Shown: positions 16,956 to 27,315, counted from the stretch's first letter. The stretch: 64,000 nucleotides of DNA from Ureibacillus galli (GCF_014836845.1 NZ_JACSQA010000003.1:62001-126000); one strand, 5' to 3'. Notes: generated by a model from the sequence alone, not told the origin. A program made the numbers and translations.

Positions 16956-19067
16956 TTAGGCTTGTTCAGCACGTTCTTTTTCTTCTTTAAGAACTACTTT
17001 ACGAGATAGATTTACACGACCTTGGTTATCAATTTCGATACATTTTACAAGTAATTGATCACCAATTTTTAAAACATCTTCTACTTTATTCGTACGTTCT
17101 TCTTGAATTTCTGAAATGTGTAGTAAGCCATCTTTTCCTGGGAATATTTCACAGAATGCACCGAATTTCTCGATACGTTTTACAGTTGCCATATAATATT
17201 CGCCAACTTTAGCTTCCCGAACGATGGATTCAATGATTTCTTTTGCGCGTTTATTCATTTCCTCATTAGCAGAAGAGATGTAAATTGTACCGTCTTGTTC
17301 TGTATCGATTTTTACGCCCGTTTCATCGATAATTTTGTTAATCGTTTTACCACCAGATCCGATAACGTCACGAATTTTATCTGGATTAATATGAACGACT
17401 TCAATTTTCGGTGCATATTTCGATAAGTGAGTGCGCGGTGTATCTAATGTCGCAAGCATTGATTCTAAAATAATCATACGACCTGCTTTTGCTTGTTGTA
17501 ACGCCTCTTCTAAAATATTGCGGGATAAACCATCAATTTTAATATCCATTTGAAGTGCCGTAACACCTTTTGCAGTACCGGCTACTTTAAAGTCCATATC
17601 TCCAAGGTGATCTTCCATACCTTGAATATCAGTTAAAATTGTGTAATGTTCCCCTTTCTTTACAAGACCCATTGCAATACCAGCTACAGGGGCTTTAATC
17701 GGAACACCAGCATCCATCATCGCAAGCGTCGACGCACAAATAGAAGCTTGAGAAGTAGAACCATTCGATTCTAGTACTTCCGAAACACAACGAATCGCAT
17801 ATGGGAAATCAGACTCGTCTGGAATTACAGCAAGTAATGCACGCTCTCCTAATGCTCCATGTCCAATTTCACGACGACCTGGTCCGCGCATTGGTCCAGT
17901 TTCTCCAACAGAGAATTGAGGAAAATTGTAATGGTGCATGAAACGTTTTGACTCTTCAAGCCCTAAACCATCAATAATTTGGACGTCACCTAATGGTCCT
18001 AATGTACAGATGGAAAGTGCTTGAGTTTGTCCACGTGTAAATAATCCTGAACCATGAGCACGTTCTAATAAGCCAACTTCAGATGAAAGAGGTCGAATTT
18101 CATCGACTTTACGACCATCAGGACGGATTTTTTCTTCTGTAATTAAACGACGAACTTCATCTTTTACCATTTTATCTAAAATGGATTTCACTTGTTTTAA
18201 TGTATCTTCATCTGCTTCTTGCTCTTCAAAGTTAGCGATTACACGCTCTTTTACCGCGTTAATGGCATCTTCACGAGCGTGTTTTTCCACTGTTTGAATC
18301 GCAGCGTTCATTTCTTCTTCACAAAGGGCTTTCACTTGAGTTGAAAGTTCTTCATCGATTTCATATAATTCTACTGCTAATTTTTCTTTACCAACTTCTG
18401 CAACAATTTGTTCTTGGAATGCAATTAATTTCTTAATTTCTTCATGACCGAACATAATTGCTTCTAGCATGATTTCTTCTGGAACTTCTAACGCTCCAGC
18501 TTCTACCATGTTGATGGCATCTTTGTTTCCTGCCACAGTTAAGTGAACTGTACTTTTTTCTGATTGTTCCGTTGTTGGGTTAAGAACGAATTCACCATCG
18601 ATATAACCAACATGTACACCTGCGATTGGGCCATCAAATGGAATATCCGAAATAGCCAAAGCTAAAGATGAACCAAACATTGCTGCTACATCTGTTGGGC
18701 AATCTGGATCTGATGACATAACCATTGATATAACTTGTACTTCATTACGGAACCCATCAGGGAACATTGGACGAATAGGACGGTCAATTAAACGGGAAAC
18801 TAAAATCGCATGCTCTGATGGACGACCTTCACGTTTAATAAACCCTCCTGGAATTTTACCAGCTGCGTATAGACGTTCTTCATAGTTAACTGTTAATGGG
18901 AAGAAATCTAATGCTTTTGGTGTTTTTGACATTGTTGCTGTCGCAAGTACCGCTGATTCACCGTAGCGAATTAATGTTGCGCCATTTGCTTGTTTAGCTA
19001 GCTGTCCTACTTCTACTACTAGTTGTCGGCCAGCCCATTCATATGAATAGACTTTCTTTTCGGTCAT
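16956..19067 (-). CDS. pnp: Polynucleotide phosphorylase
   Basis: A 703-aa 3'-5' phosphorolytic exoribonuclease of the RNA degradosome-like complex. Two RNase PH domains flank an all-alpha domain. Characteristic segments are [16 protein letters not shown] and the second-half [17 protein letters not shown] ([17 protein letters not shown]) and S1 ([18 protein letters not shown]) RNA-binding domains close the protein. The start is ATG 19067 behind AAAGGGG. The frame extends nine codons upstream but without support. Length and domains are normal. The leader contains an inverted repeat (see findings). Confidence 0.96.
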   Translation of the reverse strand: MTEKKVYSYEWAGRQLVVEVGQLAKQANGATLIRYGESAVLATATMSKTPKALDFFPLTVNYEERLYAAGKIPGGFIKREGRPSEHAILVSRLIDRPIRPMFPDGFRNEVQVISMVMSSDPDCPTDVAAMFGSSLALAISDIPFDGPIAGVHVGYIDGEFVLNPTTEQSEKSTVHLTVAGNKDAINMVEAGALEVPEEIMLEAIMFGHEEIKKLIAFQEQIVAEVGKEKLAVELYEIDEELSTQVKALCEEEMNAAIQTVEKHAREDAINAVKERVIANFEEQEADEDTLKQVKSILDKMVKDEVRRLITEEKIRPDGRKVDEIRPLSSEVGLLERAHGSGLFTRGQTQALSICTLGPLGDVQIIDGLGLEESKRFMHHYNFPQFSVGETGPMRGPGRREIGHGALGERALLAVIPDESDFPYAIRCVSEVLESNGSTSQASICASTLAMMDAGVPIKAPVAGIAMGLVKKGEHYTILTDIQGMEDHLGDMDFKVAGTAKGVTALQMDIKIDGLSRNILEEALQQAKAGRMIILESMLATLDTPRTHLSKYAPKIEVVHINPDKIRDVIGSGGKTINKIIDETGVKIDTEQDGTIYISSANEEMNKRAKEIIESIVREAKVGEYYMATVKRIEKFGAFCEIFPGKDGLLHISEIQEERTNKVEDVLKIGDQLLVKCIEIDNQGRVNLSRKVVLKEEKERAEQA

Positions 19068-19367
19068 ATAATGAACCCCTTTCTCTTGAAACACACTACG
19101 TCACGATTTTATCCCGCTATTTTGCAGTCACAACCTAAAAGAGGAAGTATCTGCAAAAAGCTAGATAATCACTTACAACCAATTGATACTTCCATCGATT
19201 GATTGTTTCATTCTTATATACCATTAGTAAGTGTATCAAAAAAGCAATTTCTATGCTAAATATTTTCAATATAATTATGGCTTTTTCGTATATTTTTTAC
19301 AAATTATTTAGGAGATAATATTTCTATCCTTATTTATAAATATTTACTAACAACTTTATACATAAAT
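19068..19367 (-). other. pnp leader and promoter region
   Basis: This roughly 300-bp AT-rich interval between rpsO and pnp holds no gene. It contains an extended -10-like TGGTATATA (about 19218-19226, minus strand) that would start a transcript of about 140 nt before pnp. Inside that leader, 9-bp arms GGAAGTATC (19143-19151) and GATACTTCC (19185-19193) can form a stem with a 33-nt loop. The rest is featureless. Confidence 0.45.
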
Positions 19368-19395
19368 AAAAAGCGGGAATGTTCCCGCTTTTTTT
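19368..19395 (-). terminator. Terminator after rpsO
   Basis: AAAAAGCGGGAA/TTCCCGCTTTTT forms a compact GC-core stem with flanking A and T runs, about 30 bp past the rpsO stop. Confidence 0.9.
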
Positions 19396-19425
19396 AAACA
19401 GAGCAAAGCTACTCTGCTTTTCTTA

Positions 19426-19695
19426 TTATCGACGTAAACCTAGACGATTGATTAGTTCACGGTAACGTTGAACGTCATTTTCGCGAAGATATTTTAATAA
19501 GTGACGACGACGACCTACTTTTTTAAGAAGACCACGTTGAGAGTGGAAATCTTTTTTGTGAGTACCTAAGTGATCATTTAAAGCATTGATTTCAGCAGTT
19601 AATACTGCGATTTGTACTTCTGGAGAACCAGTATCTCCTTCGTGAGTACGGTACTCAGCGATAATTTCGTTTTTACGTTCTTTTGTAATTGCCAT
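19426..19695 (-). CDS. rpsO: 30S ribosomal protein S15
   Basis: An 89-aa primary rRNA-binding protein of the 30S platform (central domain of 16S rRNA). The sequence is canonical: [22 protein letters not shown], then [20 protein letters not shown]. The start is ATG 19695, with an ideal AGGAGGTCC site. The open frame runs further upstream but covers the leader and promoter. It has its own sigma-A promoter within the end of ribF and a terminator behind it, so it is a single-gene transcript. Confidence 0.97.
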   Translation of the reverse strand: MAITKERKNEIIAEYRTHEGDTGSPEVQIAVLTAEINALNDHLGTHKKDFHSQRGLLKKVGRRRHLLKYLRENDVQRYRELINRLGLRR

Positions 19696-19774
19696 GTTAA
19701 ATGGACCTCCTAAATAATAATTTACACCACTAGCACAGCAGTCGTTGGAGAATCGAAATGCCGAGCTAAGGTAT

Positions 19775-19824
19775 AGTGCGCATAGCACTTAATGAATAGT
19801 ACCATACTTTGGTTTTACAATCAA
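19775..19824 (-). promoter_or_regulatory. rpsO promoter and 5' hairpin
   Basis: TTGATT (-35, 19824-19819), a 17-bp spacer and TACTAT (-10, 19801-19796) overlap the ribF stop. The transcript would start near 19789, giving a leader of about 94 nt that opens with a 5-bp hairpin (AGTGC/GCACT, 19775-19789). S15 leaders in several bacteria are autoregulatory; whether this one is cannot be read directly. Confidence 0.65.
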
Positions 19825-20777
19825 CTATTACGAAGTGTCTTGAAATATTCAATCGCTTCGTTTTTATCTCGTTCGATTTGAGCTTTTAATGATTCAATAC
19901 CATCAAATTTTTGCTCATTCCGAATGCGTTTATACCAACCAACTTTCACTTCTTCACCGTAAATATTTTTCTCAAAGTTTAAAATGTGTACTTCAATCGA
20001 TAATTGTTTATCATCTGGATTTTTAAATGTCGGTTTATATCCAACATTGCAAACCCCATCATACCATTTATTTTGAACTAAAATTTTGACCGCATACACA
20101 CCGATTGCGGGTATAAAGCTTCCTTCGATGGACTGGATATTAGCTGTCGGAAATCCAATTGTACGGCCACGCTTATCTCCATGGACAACTAGACCTGGCA
20201 CCTCATATGCACGGCCAAGCAAGTTAGCGGCACTTTCCATATCGCCTTCTTGTAAATATTGACGAATTCTTGTGGAACTAATTTTCTCTTCCCCGTCTGT
20301 TTGTTTGTTAATGACGGATACTCCATAATCTCCATTACTGTACTCTTTCATTATATCCATATTTCCCTTTCCGAAACTACCAAATGAAAAATCAAAACCT
20401 GCTGAAACATGTTTTACATTTAATTCCCTAATAAAATATTGAATAAAATCTTCCGGTGATAGTTTCGCAAAATCGGATGTAAATTGGACGACAAAAACAT
20501 TTTCTACGCCAATTTCCTCAAGAATATCTAGTTTTTGTTGCAAAGGCGTTATGTAAAATACCTTTTCTTTACGACCTCCTAGAACAATAGACGGATGAGG
20601 ATCAAAGGTCATAACGGCACTTTCGATTTCTAATTGTTTGGCCATTTGAATCGCATTTTGAATAACTGCTTGATGCCCTCTATGTACACCATCAAAGAAT
20701 CCTACTGCAAGTGAGTATGCAGTAGATTCATTTACTAGATTTAATTGATGGGGGTATTTTAAATGAACAACCTTCAT
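19821..20777 (-). CDS. ribF: Bifunctional riboflavin kinase / FAD synthetase
   Basis: A 318-aa enzyme (RibC in B. subtilis) that phosphorylates riboflavin to FMN and adenylates FMN to FAD. The N-terminal nucleotidyltransferase domain carries GFFDGVHRGH and the ISSTRIRQYL motif. The C-terminal kinase domain has GDKRGRTIGFPTANI and GVYAV. The start is ATG 20777, 11 nt after AAGGAGG. An ATG seven codons upstream overlaps that site and is rejected. It is cotranscribed with truB, 23 bp upstream. Confidence 0.95.
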   Translation of the reverse strand: MKVVHLKYPHQLNLVNESTAYSLAVGFFDGVHRGHQAVIQNAIQMAKQLEIESAVMTFDPHPSIVLGGRKEKVFYITPLQQKLDILEEIGVENVFVVQFTSDFAKLSPEDFIQYFIRELNVKHVSAGFDFSFGSFGKGNMDIMKEYSNGDYGVSVINKQTDGEEKISSTRIRQYLQEGDMESAANLLGRAYEVPGLVVHGDKRGRTIGFPTANIQSIEGSFIPAIGVYAVKILVQNKWYDGVCNVGYKPTFKNPDDKQLSIEVHILNFEKNIYGEEVKVGWYKRIRNEQKFDGIESLKAQIERDKNEAIEYFKTLRNS

Positions 20778-20800
20778 CTGAAAACTTTCCTCCTTCATTA

Positions 20801-21706
20801 TTAGTTTGGGAACATTTTTTCTGGTTTCATTAAACCTTCTTTTGTTGGGTGCTCTACATAGACCGCAAGAGCTTTTCCTTTTATACTAAATACAATTTTA
20901 TCATTTTCTTTCAATAATGTATGTTTTGGAAGTACTTGTCCATTTAAAATTTGTTTCTCATTAGATTGATCGATTTCAATAAATGGATAGGATGATAGGG
21001 CATATTCAACAGGTAAAATGATTTGTTCCACCCTTTCTTCCTTCATCATTTCTTGTACTTGTTGTAGTGTAACACAATTCTCTTTATGAAAAGTACCAGA
21101 AGCAGTTCTTACTAGAGAAGCCATATGGGCAGGGAATCCTAATTTTTCTCCAATTTGCACAGCAAGGGTACGAATATAAGTCCCTTTACTACACGCAATT
21201 CGTATACGGAAAGTAACTTCTTCCCCTTCAAAGCTTTCTTCGTTATCCAACAATTGTAATGAATAAATGGTCACTTGTCTTGTTGGACGTTCGACTACTT
21301 CTCCTTTGCGGGCATATTCATATAATTTTTTACCGTTCACTTTTACAGCCGAATACATTGGTGGGGTTTGTTCAATCACTCCAGTTAAACTTTCCAAGGT
21401 TTCGAACAACTGTTGTCTTGTAATTTTTTTAAAGGTAGGGTCTTCTTCAACTGTCTCACCTTCTGCATCTTCCGTTGTCGTTGTTTTTCCAATGGATACA
21501 ACGGCTTCATAGACTTTTCCAGCATCAGTTAAATACTCCGCGATTCGAGTTGCCTGGCCAATACAAATCGGTAAAACACCTTCGACACCTGGATCTAATG
21601 TTCCAGTATGACCCACTTTTTTTGTTTTTAAAATTTTTCTTAATTGAAAGACGCAATCATGGCTCGTCATGCCTCTTTCCTTCCAGAGAGGTAATATGCC
21701 GTTCAT
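20801..21706 (-). CDS. truB: tRNA pseudouridine(55) synthase
   Basis: A 301-aa enzyme that makes pseudouridine 55 in the T loop of tRNAs. The catalytic aspartate lies in HTGTLDPGVEG (about residues 33-43). Other family elements are PPMYSAVKVNGKKLYEYAR and CSKGTYIRTLA. The ribosome-binding site AAGGAG precedes the ATG. A terminator just upstream separates it from rbfA, so truB-ribF probably forms a separate transcript, although I found no strong promoter in the gap. Confidence 0.96.
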   Translation of the reverse strand: MNGILPLWKERGMTSHDCVFQLRKILKTKKVGHTGTLDPGVEGVLPICIGQATRIAEYLTDAGKVYEAVVSIGKTTTTEDAEGETVEEDPTFKKITRQQLFETLESLTGVIEQTPPMYSAVKVNGKKLYEYARKGEVVERPTRQVTIYSLQLLDNEESFEGEEVTFRIRIACSKGTYIRTLAVQIGEKLGFPAHMASLVRTASGTFHKENCVTLQQVQEMMKEERVEQIILPVEYALSSYPFIEIDQSNEKQILNGQVLPKHTLLKENDKIVFSIKGKALAVYVEHPTKEGLMKPEKMFPN

Positions 21707-21771
21707 ATTGTACTCCTTAAACTATATTTCTTATTTTTATCAATCTATATACACGTTCGTCTAAAAAACAG

Positions 21772-21812
21772 AAAAAGCCTACATCGCACAACTTTATGCA
21801 GATGTAGGCTTT
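21772..21812 (-). terminator. Terminator after rbfA
   Basis: AAAGCCTACATC pairs perfectly with GATGTAGGCTTT. In the minus-strand RNA it is followed by TTCTGTTTTTT. It lies 10 bp past the rbfA stop and ends the rimP-nusA-infB operon. Confidence 0.85.
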
Positions 21813-21821
21813 ACATAACTT

Positions 21822-22163
21822 TTATTCCTCATGCAGGGAACGTAGCAATGCATCGATTTTGTTCCCATATTCCACAGCTGAATCAAATTCAAAAGTGATC
21901 TCAGGAGTACGACGCAAGCGGATTCGATGTCCGATTTCTGTACGGATGAAACCAGATGCTTTTACTAAAGCCTTTAACGTCTCTTCCCGTTCCCGTTCAC
22001 TACCAAGAGATGAGATGTAAACCGTTGCTTGTTGAAGATCACCAGTTACGGCTACATCAGTAATTGTAACAAACCCAACTCTTGGATCTTTTAATTTACG
22101 AGTAATGATATCGCCAAGTTCTTTTTTCATTTGCTCAGCTATTCGATTTGAACGTAATGACAT
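21822..22163 (-). CDS. rbfA: Ribosome-binding factor A
   Basis: A 113-aa KH-like 30S maturation factor needed for late 16S processing and cold adaptation. The family pattern is clear: [22 protein letters not shown] followed by [20 protein letters not shown] and a [13 protein letters not shown]-terminus. The ATG follows AAGAGGTGG. It is the last gene of the nusA-infB operon. The 176 bp before it, back to ylxP, contain no recognisable gene. Confidence 0.96.
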   Translation of the reverse strand: MSLRSNRIAEQMKKELGDIITRKLKDPRVGFVTITDVAVTGDLQQATVYISSLGSEREREETLKALVKASGFIRTEIGHRIRLRRTPEITFEFDSAVEYGNKIDALLRSLHEE

Positions 22164-22339
22164 AATTGTGCCACCTCTTTTTTAAAGTAAGAATGCTGCC
22201 CCTTCAATTTCACGAAATTAAGCCTCGTTATACTTAATTGACGGGTGATGTAAGAAGGCCATTTTCTTACCTTAAATATTTTCAAATATCTATTTAAACC
22301 TGTACGCCTCTGCGTAATTTGTCCCTTTTGCGGACGCTA

Positions 22340-22618
22340 TTATAAATAATCTTTCCAAACCTCGAGTTGTTCCCAAGAAGGATTGGATTGAAGGAAGTGA
22401 AGTGCATGATTGATTTCTCGCTCTGCACTCATCTTTGATGATGACACACAGACAAGAGCGATTCTTGTCCGTTGCCATACATTTTGATGATCAATTTCTG
22501 CTACAGAAACATTAAATTTCTGTTTTGTCCGTGTAATCATTCGCTGGAGAACAGCTCGCTTTTCTTTTAACGAATGGGAATCAGAAATAATGAACTCAAC
22601 TTCCGCATAGACAATCAT
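22340..22618 (-). CDS. ylxP: YlxP, DUF503-family protein
   Basis: A 92-aa conserved protein with the DUF503 pattern SHSLKEKRAVLQRMI and FNVSVAEIDHQNVWQRTRIALV. It always sits between infB and rbfA in Bacillota. The fold suggests nucleic-acid or ribosome association, but no function is established. The ATG overlaps the infB stop by one base (TAATG), so it is translationally coupled. Confidence 0.9.
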   Translation of the reverse strand: MIVYAEVEFIISDSHSLKEKRAVLQRMITRTKQKFNVSVAEIDHQNVWQRTRIALVCVSSSKMSAEREINHALHFLQSNPSWEQLEVWKDYL

Positions 22619-24882
22619 TATCGTTTAATTTCTTCCATAACGAAGGCTTCAATAATGTCGCCTTCTTTAATGTCATTAAAGTTTTTAATCGTAATACCAC
22701 ATTCGTAACCTTTTGCAACTTCTTTTGCGTCATCTTTGAAACGTTTTAATGAATCTAATTCACCTTCGAATACAACGATTCCGTCACGGATGACACGAAC
22801 GCCAGAATCACGAGTTACTTTCCCTTCAGTTACGTAAGAACCAGCGATTGTACCAACTTTAGAAACTTTAATCGTTTGACGAACTTCAGCTTGACCAATG
22901 ATTTTTTCTTCATATTCTGGATCAAGCATCCCTTTCATCGCAGCTTCGATTTCTTCAATTACTTTGTAAATAATACGGTGTAATCGAATATCTACTCCTT
23001 CTGCTTCTGCTGCACGTTTCGCATTATTATCTGGACGTACATTGAAACCAATAACGATTGCGTTTGAAGCAGCTGCTAATGAAATATCAGATTCTGTAAT
23101 CGCACCGGCACCAGTATGAATAATTTTAACGTTAACACCTTCAACGTCAATTTTCATTAATGATGCAGCCATTGCTTCTACAGTACCTTGAACGTCTGCT
23201 TTGACAATAATATTCAATTCTTTTACTTCGCCTTGTGACATTTGCTCGAATAAGTTATCTAGCGTTACACGTTGTTTTTCAGAACGACTAGCTTGAATAG
23301 CAGTCATAGCACGTGATTCACCAACTTGACGAGCTGTTTTCTCATCTTCGAAGACAACAAAACGGTCACCAGCTTGAGGTACTTCGTTAATACCTGTAAT
23401 TTCAACAGGTGTAGCAGGACCTGCCTCTTTAACACGTCGGCCAAGATCGTTCACCATCGCACGGACACGTCCATAAGCATGACCTACAACGATTGGATCA
23501 CCAACACGTAAAGTACCATCCTGTACTAATAACGTAGCAACAGAACCTCTTCCTTTATCTAATTGGGCTTCGATAACTGTACCGATAGCTGAACGATTTG
23601 GATTTGCTTTTAATTCTGCTACTTCCGACACTAATAGTATCATCTCTAATAGCGTATCAATACCTTCACCTTTAAGGGCAGATATTGGAACGAAAATTGT
23701 ATCGCCGCCCCAGTCTTCAGGAACAAGTCCGTGTTCTGTTAATTCTTGCATTACACGATCTGGGTTTGCAGAAGGTTTATCCATTTTGTTTACTGCAACA
23801 ATAATTGGAACCTCAGCTGCTTTCGCATGGTTAATTGCTTCCACTGTTTGAGGCATTACACCATCATCTGCAGCGACAACGATGATCGCTAAATCGGTAA
23901 TACTTGCACCACGGGCACGCATTGTTGTAAATGCAGCGTGTCCAGGAGTATCTAAAAATGTAATTTTCTTACCATTAATATCAACTTGGTATGCACCAAT
24001 ATGTTGCGTGATACCACCAGCTTCACCAGCTGTTACTTTTGTATGGCGGATAGAGTCCAATAATGTTGTTTTACCATGGTCAACGTGTCCCATAATTGTT
24101 ACAACTGGAGGACGTTCTTCCATAGATTGTTCGTTTTCTTCATTTTGTTCAAAGTACACATCTAAATCTGTAATATCAACGCGTACTTCTTCTTCCACTT
24201 CTACACCATAATCGGCACAAATTAACTCAATCGCGTCTTTATCCAACTCTTGGTTAATCGTTGCCATGACACCAAGCATAAATAATTTTTTAATAATTTC
24301 TGATGGCTCACGGTGTAATTTTTTTGCAAGCTCAGCAACAGATAAAGATTCGTAAAACGTAATTTTTTCCGGTAATTCTTTAGGCGTTACTGGTGCTTGT
24401 GGTTGTTGATGTTTAGGTTGGCGACGTTTCCCCCCGTGAATACCAGGTTTTTTACGTTGATTAAATCCGCCTTTGTTGTTGTTTCGATTGTTATTATTGT
24501 TATTATTGTTATTTTGATTTTTATTATTATGATCCATATTTTTGTTATGGTTACCCTTATTCTTTGGTTTTTCGCCGTTTGATTGAGGCGATTGTTTTTT
24601 TTCATTGTTTGTTTGATTTGGTGATTTCTTTTGCGGTCTATTTTGCTCTCTCGTTTGAGACTTTTGAGCATTTGGTGTAGCTTGTTTCTTTTCTTTCGTC
24701 TCTTGTTTCGCTTGACCTTGCGTTCCTTTATTAAAAACAGAATCTAATTTCGAAACGGCATCTCCTTCAAGCATTGACATATGATTTGAAACAGTGATGT
24801 TTAATTTTTTTAGTTCTTCTATAACTTCTTTACTTGATTTACTTACTTTTTTCGCATATTCATGAACTCTAATTTTGGTCAT
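22618..24882 (-). CDS. infB: Translation initiation factor IF-2
   Basis: A 754-aa GTPase that brings fMet-tRNA to the 30S subunit. An IF2-N domain (residues 1-50) is followed by a highly polar linker (55-165) with a run of nine asparagines near 124-132. A second IF2-N domain spans about 175-225. The G domain has G1 GHVDHGKTT at 265-273, DTPGH, and NKMD. Domains II, III and IV follow. The start ATG follows GGGGGTGAGCAG. Everything essential is present. Confidence 0.97.
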   Translation of the reverse strand: MTKIRVHEYAKKVSKSSKEVIEELKKLNITVSNHMSMLEGDAVSKLDSVFNKGTQGQAKQETKEKKQATPNAQKSQTREQNRPQKKSPNQTNNEKKQSPQSNGEKPKNKGNHNKNMDHNNKNQNNNNNNNNNRNNNKGGFNQRKKPGIHGGKRRQPKHQQPQAPVTPKELPEKITFYESLSVAELAKKLHREPSEIIKKLFMLGVMATINQELDKDAIELICADYGVEVEEEVRVDITDLDVYFEQNEENEQSMEERPPVVTIMGHVDHGKTTLLDSIRHTKVTAGEAGGITQHIGAYQVDINGKKITFLDTPGHAAFTTMRARGASITDLAIIVVAADDGVMPQTVEAINHAKAAEVPIIVAVNKMDKPSANPDRVMQELTEHGLVPEDWGGDTIFVPISALKGEGIDTLLEMILLVSEVAELKANPNRSAIGTVIEAQLDKGRGSVATLLVQDGTLRVGDPIVVGHAYGRVRAMVNDLGRRVKEAGPATPVEITGINEVPQAGDRFVVFEDEKTARQVGESRAMTAIQASRSEKQRVTLDNLFEQMSQGEVKELNIIVKADVQGTVEAMAASLMKIDVEGVNVKIIHTGAGAITESDISLAAASNAIVIGFNVRPDNNAKRAAEAEGVDIRLHRIIYKVIEEIEAAMKGMLDPEYEEKIIGQAEVRQTIKVSKVGTIAGSYVTEGKVTRDSGVRVIRDGIVVFEGELDSLKRFKDDAKEVAKGYECGITIKNFNDIKEGDIIEAFVMEEIKR

Positions 24883-24896
24883 CTGCTCACCCCCGA

Positions 24897-25202
24897 TTAA
24901 TTTTCGTTGAGTAGACTAGACATCTTTTTCGCGAATCCGCTATCTGTAATAGCAAGTGCGACACGTGCTTCTTTACCAATTGCAGTCCCTAGTTGGTAGC
25001 GATCACCAAACACATGATACTCAACGTTGTAATACGTACATTTATCTTGAATTTTTTTACTCGAATTTTTTGAGGCGTCAGCTGCTAGTAGTACAAGTTT
25101 TGCTTTATTCGTACGTATTTCCTTTACTACTAACTCTTCCCCTGAGACTACTTTTCTTGCTCTTGCTGCTAATCCTAATAGTTGCAGTAGTCTCTGATTC
25201 AT
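24897..25202 (-). CDS. ylxQ: L7Ae/L30e-family RNA-binding protein YlxQ
   Basis: A 101-aa ribosomal-protein-L7Ae-like protein (K-turn binding fold), beginning [19 protein letters not shown], with [16 protein letters not shown] and [22 protein letters not shown]. Bacterial YlxQ/YbxF relatives bind kink-turn RNAs; the target is not established. It overlaps ylxR by 4 bp and precedes infB by 14 bp, so it is translated with the nusA operon. Confidence 0.92.
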   Translation of the reverse strand: MNQRLLQLLGLAARARKVVSGEELVVKEIRTNKAKLVLLAADASKNSSKKIQDKCTYYNVEYHVFGDRYQLGTAIGKEARVALAITDSGFAKKMSSLLNEN

Positions 25203-25477
25203 AAAATTGACTCCCGTCGAATCAGTTTAATGAGTTCCTCATAAACTTCCTCTGGGATTTTCACTTCTAATTGGCGCTCTAATATATTTTTCTTCCGTGC
25301 AGCTTCCACTGCCTCTTCCGATTTTGAAATATATGCACCGCGTCCTGATTTTTTCCCTGTTATATCGACCGATACTTCTCCTTCTTTTGAGCGAACAATT
25401 CGTATCATCGATTTTTTAGGAAGCATCTCGCCCGTTACGACACACTTACGTAAAGGAACCTTTTTTTTCGTTGACAT
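25199..25477 (-). CDS. rnpM: YlxR-family RNA-binding protein (RNase P modulator)
   Basis: A 92-aa YlxR protein with the family motifs PLRKCVVTGEMLPKKSMIRIVR and the GRGAYI loop. B. subtilis YlxR has been reported to bind and modulate RNase P (RnpM); applying that here is by family. It lies between nusA and ylxQ in the standard order, 59 bp after nusA. No anomalies. Confidence 0.92.
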   Translation of the reverse strand: MSTKKKVPLRKCVVTGEMLPKKSMIRIVRSKEGEVSVDITGKKSGRGAYISKSEEAVEAARKKNILERQLEVKIPEEVYEELIKLIRRESIL

Positions 25478-25536
25478 GAGGTATCACCTTCCCTATATAA
25501 AACGAGAAAATTAAAAGTTATTTCTTAACGGTATCG

Positions 25537-26673
25537 TTATTCTTCGTCGTCTTGATAAAGGTCGTATTCAATATCATCGAAGGAAGAAGCTTTTTCTTCT
25601 TGTACGAAACGACTTGTCTCGTTCGGATAAATTCCTAATTCACGAGCATCTGTTTCACTTTTAATATCAATTTTCCAACCTGTTAATTTAGCAGCAAGAC
25701 GTGCATTTTGACCACGTTTACCAATAGCAAGGGAGAGTTGATAATCCGGTACGACAACCGTCGTCGATTTTTCTTCTTCGTTTACGATAACATCTAATAC
25801 TTGCGAAGGGCTTAATGCATTGGCAACGAATACGACTGGATCTTCTGACCATTCTACAATGTCAATTTTTTCTCCATTTAATTCGTTCACAATTGTTTGC
25901 ACCCGCGCACCTTTAGCACCAACACATGCACCTACTGCATCGATTTCTTCATTATGAGCATAAACGGAAATTTTAGAGCGATCCCCGGCTTCACGAGCAA
26001 TGGATTTTATTTCTACAATGCCTTCAAAAATTTCTGGAACTTCCATTTCGAATAGTCTACGAAGTAACCCTGGATGTGTACGAGAAACAATGATTTGAGG
26101 TCCGCGTGTTGTACGTTCAACTTTTGTGATATAAACGCGAATTCTTGCTTGAGGTTTATAGACTTCACCTTGAATTTGTTCATTTGTAGGTAATGCAGCC
26201 TCTACCTTACCTAAGCTAATGTAAATGTTGCGAGCGTCTTGACGTTCAATTACACCATTTACAATATCATCGGTACGGTCTACATATTCTTCGTAGATTA
26301 ATCCGCGCTCTGCTTCACGAACTCGTTGCGTAACAACCTGTTTAGCTGTTTGTGCAGCTATACGGCCAAAGTTTCGAGGAGTTACTTCTTGCTCTAATAC
26401 GTCACCAATTTCGTAAGCAGGGTTAATTTCTTTAGCATCTTCAAGAGAAATTTGAAGACGGTCATCTTCCACTTCTTCAACGACATCTTTACGAGAATAG
26501 ACGACCATTGAACCATTCTCTAAATTTAAATCGACACGTACATTTTGTGCTTGATTAAAGTTTCGTTTATATGCAGTTACTAATGCAGCTTCGATTGCTT
26601 CAATTAAAATATCTCTTGAAATGCCTTTTTGCTGCTCCAGAGCAGTTAAAGCATCTAGTAAATCACTACTCAT
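25537..26673 (-). CDS. nusA: Transcription termination/antitermination factor NusA
   Basis: A 378-aa factor that binds RNA polymerase and nascent RNA and modulates pausing and termination. It shows the N-terminal polymerase-binding domain (1-125), an S1 domain (about 135-200) and two KH domains (210-345, including VGACVGAKGARVQTIVNEL and LAIGKRGQNARLAAKLTGW). It ends with a short acidic tail and lacks the two acidic repeats of E. coli NusA, as expected in Bacillota. The start is ATG 26673 after AGGAGTGA. The frame extends 16 codons upstream into the end of rimP and is not favoured. Confidence 0.96.
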   Translation of the reverse strand: MSSDLLDALTALEQQKGISRDILIEAIEAALVTAYKRNFNQAQNVRVDLNLENGSMVVYSRKDVVEEVEDDRLQISLEDAKEINPAYEIGDVLEQEVTPRNFGRIAAQTAKQVVTQRVREAERGLIYEEYVDRTDDIVNGVIERQDARNIYISLGKVEAALPTNEQIQGEVYKPQARIRVYITKVERTTRGPQIIVSRTHPGLLRRLFEMEVPEIFEGIVEIKSIAREAGDRSKISVYAHNEEIDAVGACVGAKGARVQTIVNELNGEKIDIVEWSEDPVVFVANALSPSQVLDVIVNEEEKSTTVVVPDYQLSLAIGKRGQNARLAAKLTGWKIDIKSETDARELGIYPNETSRFVQEEKASSFDDIEYDLYQDDEE

Positions 26674-26695
26674 TTTTGTTTTCACTCCTAAATAG

Positions 26696-27175
26696 CTAGT
26701 TTGATGAAAAATCGATTGCAAGTCGTGCTTTAGCGATTTTTTCTTTTTCGATAAATATCGTCATTTTACGTGTTTTAATACGAATTTCAAGCTCTAAACC
26801 TTGTTCAGTATATGCTCTCAAATAGCCTTGGAATTCTTTCATGTCCTTAATTGGCTCATATGTTTTCACATAAATAAATTTACCTACTGCTTTTTTAAAA
26901 TCAGATTCTTTTTTTAATGGTCGTTCCGCACCAGGTGAAGAAACTTCTAAATAATAGTTTTGCTCGATTGGGTCCGTTTCATCCAGAACTAAACTTAGGC
27001 GCTCACTCACAATAGCACATTGATCAATATCAATTCCGCCTTCAGGTGTATCTATATAGACACGAAGGAACCAATTGCGGCCCTCTTTCAGAAACTCTAT
27101 ATCGACTAATTCTAGGTTCAATTCTTCTAAAATTGGTGTAACAAGCTCTTCAATTACTGACGTTACTTTGCTCAT
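26696..27175 (-). CDS. rimP: Ribosome maturation factor RimP
   Basis: A 159-aa 30S assembly factor (YlxS). The N-terminal domain contains ELVDIEFLKEGRNWFLRVYID and GGIDIDQCAIVSERL. The signature YLEVSSPGAERPLK lies at about residues 80-93. The start is ATG 27175, with GGGAGGATACT; the upstream extension of the frame covers the operon leader. It is the first gene of the nusA-infB operon and sits behind a two-hairpin leader. Confidence 0.95.
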   Translation of the reverse strand: MSKVTSVIEELVTPILEELNLELVDIEFLKEGRNWFLRVYIDTPEGGIDIDQCAIVSERLSLVLDETDPIEQNYYLEVSSPGAERPLKKESDFKKAVGKFIYVKTYEPIKDMKEFQGYLRAYTEQGLELEIRIKTRKMTIFIEKEKIAKARLAIDFSSN

Positions 27176-27233
27176 AGTATCCTCCCTACGTAATTGTCTG
27201 CTGCTTATACATGTTAGATGACAGTAGTTAGTT

Positions 27234-27268
27234 AAAAAACAGAAATTCCACCAAAAATGGTGAAATTT
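27234..27268 (-). terminator. Weak intrinsic terminator in the rimP-nusA leader (candidate attenuator)
   Basis: AAATT-T-CACCA pairs with TGGTG-G-AATTT (10 bp, one internal mismatch) around a 4-nt loop. It is followed by CTG and six T in the minus-strand RNA. It lies after the rimP promoter and before rimP, so it cannot belong only to polC. The imperfect stem and displaced T run are what a factor-assisted terminator looks like. Confidence 0.55.
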
Positions 27269-27315
27269 AATGTAGTACCTAAAGGTAAGAAAAATTTGGA
27301 TTAGCGTAACAACAG

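Noticed and set aside
23326-23511. Short plus-strand frames inside infB, polC, cheA and fliM
   Set aside because: All overlap strongly conserved coding sequence on the minus strand and lack ribosome-binding sites.
24387-24671. Minus-strand 94-codon frame inside infB
   Set aside because: It is a frame-shifted reading of the Asn/Lys-rich IF2 linker; AT-rich repeats keep several frames open there.
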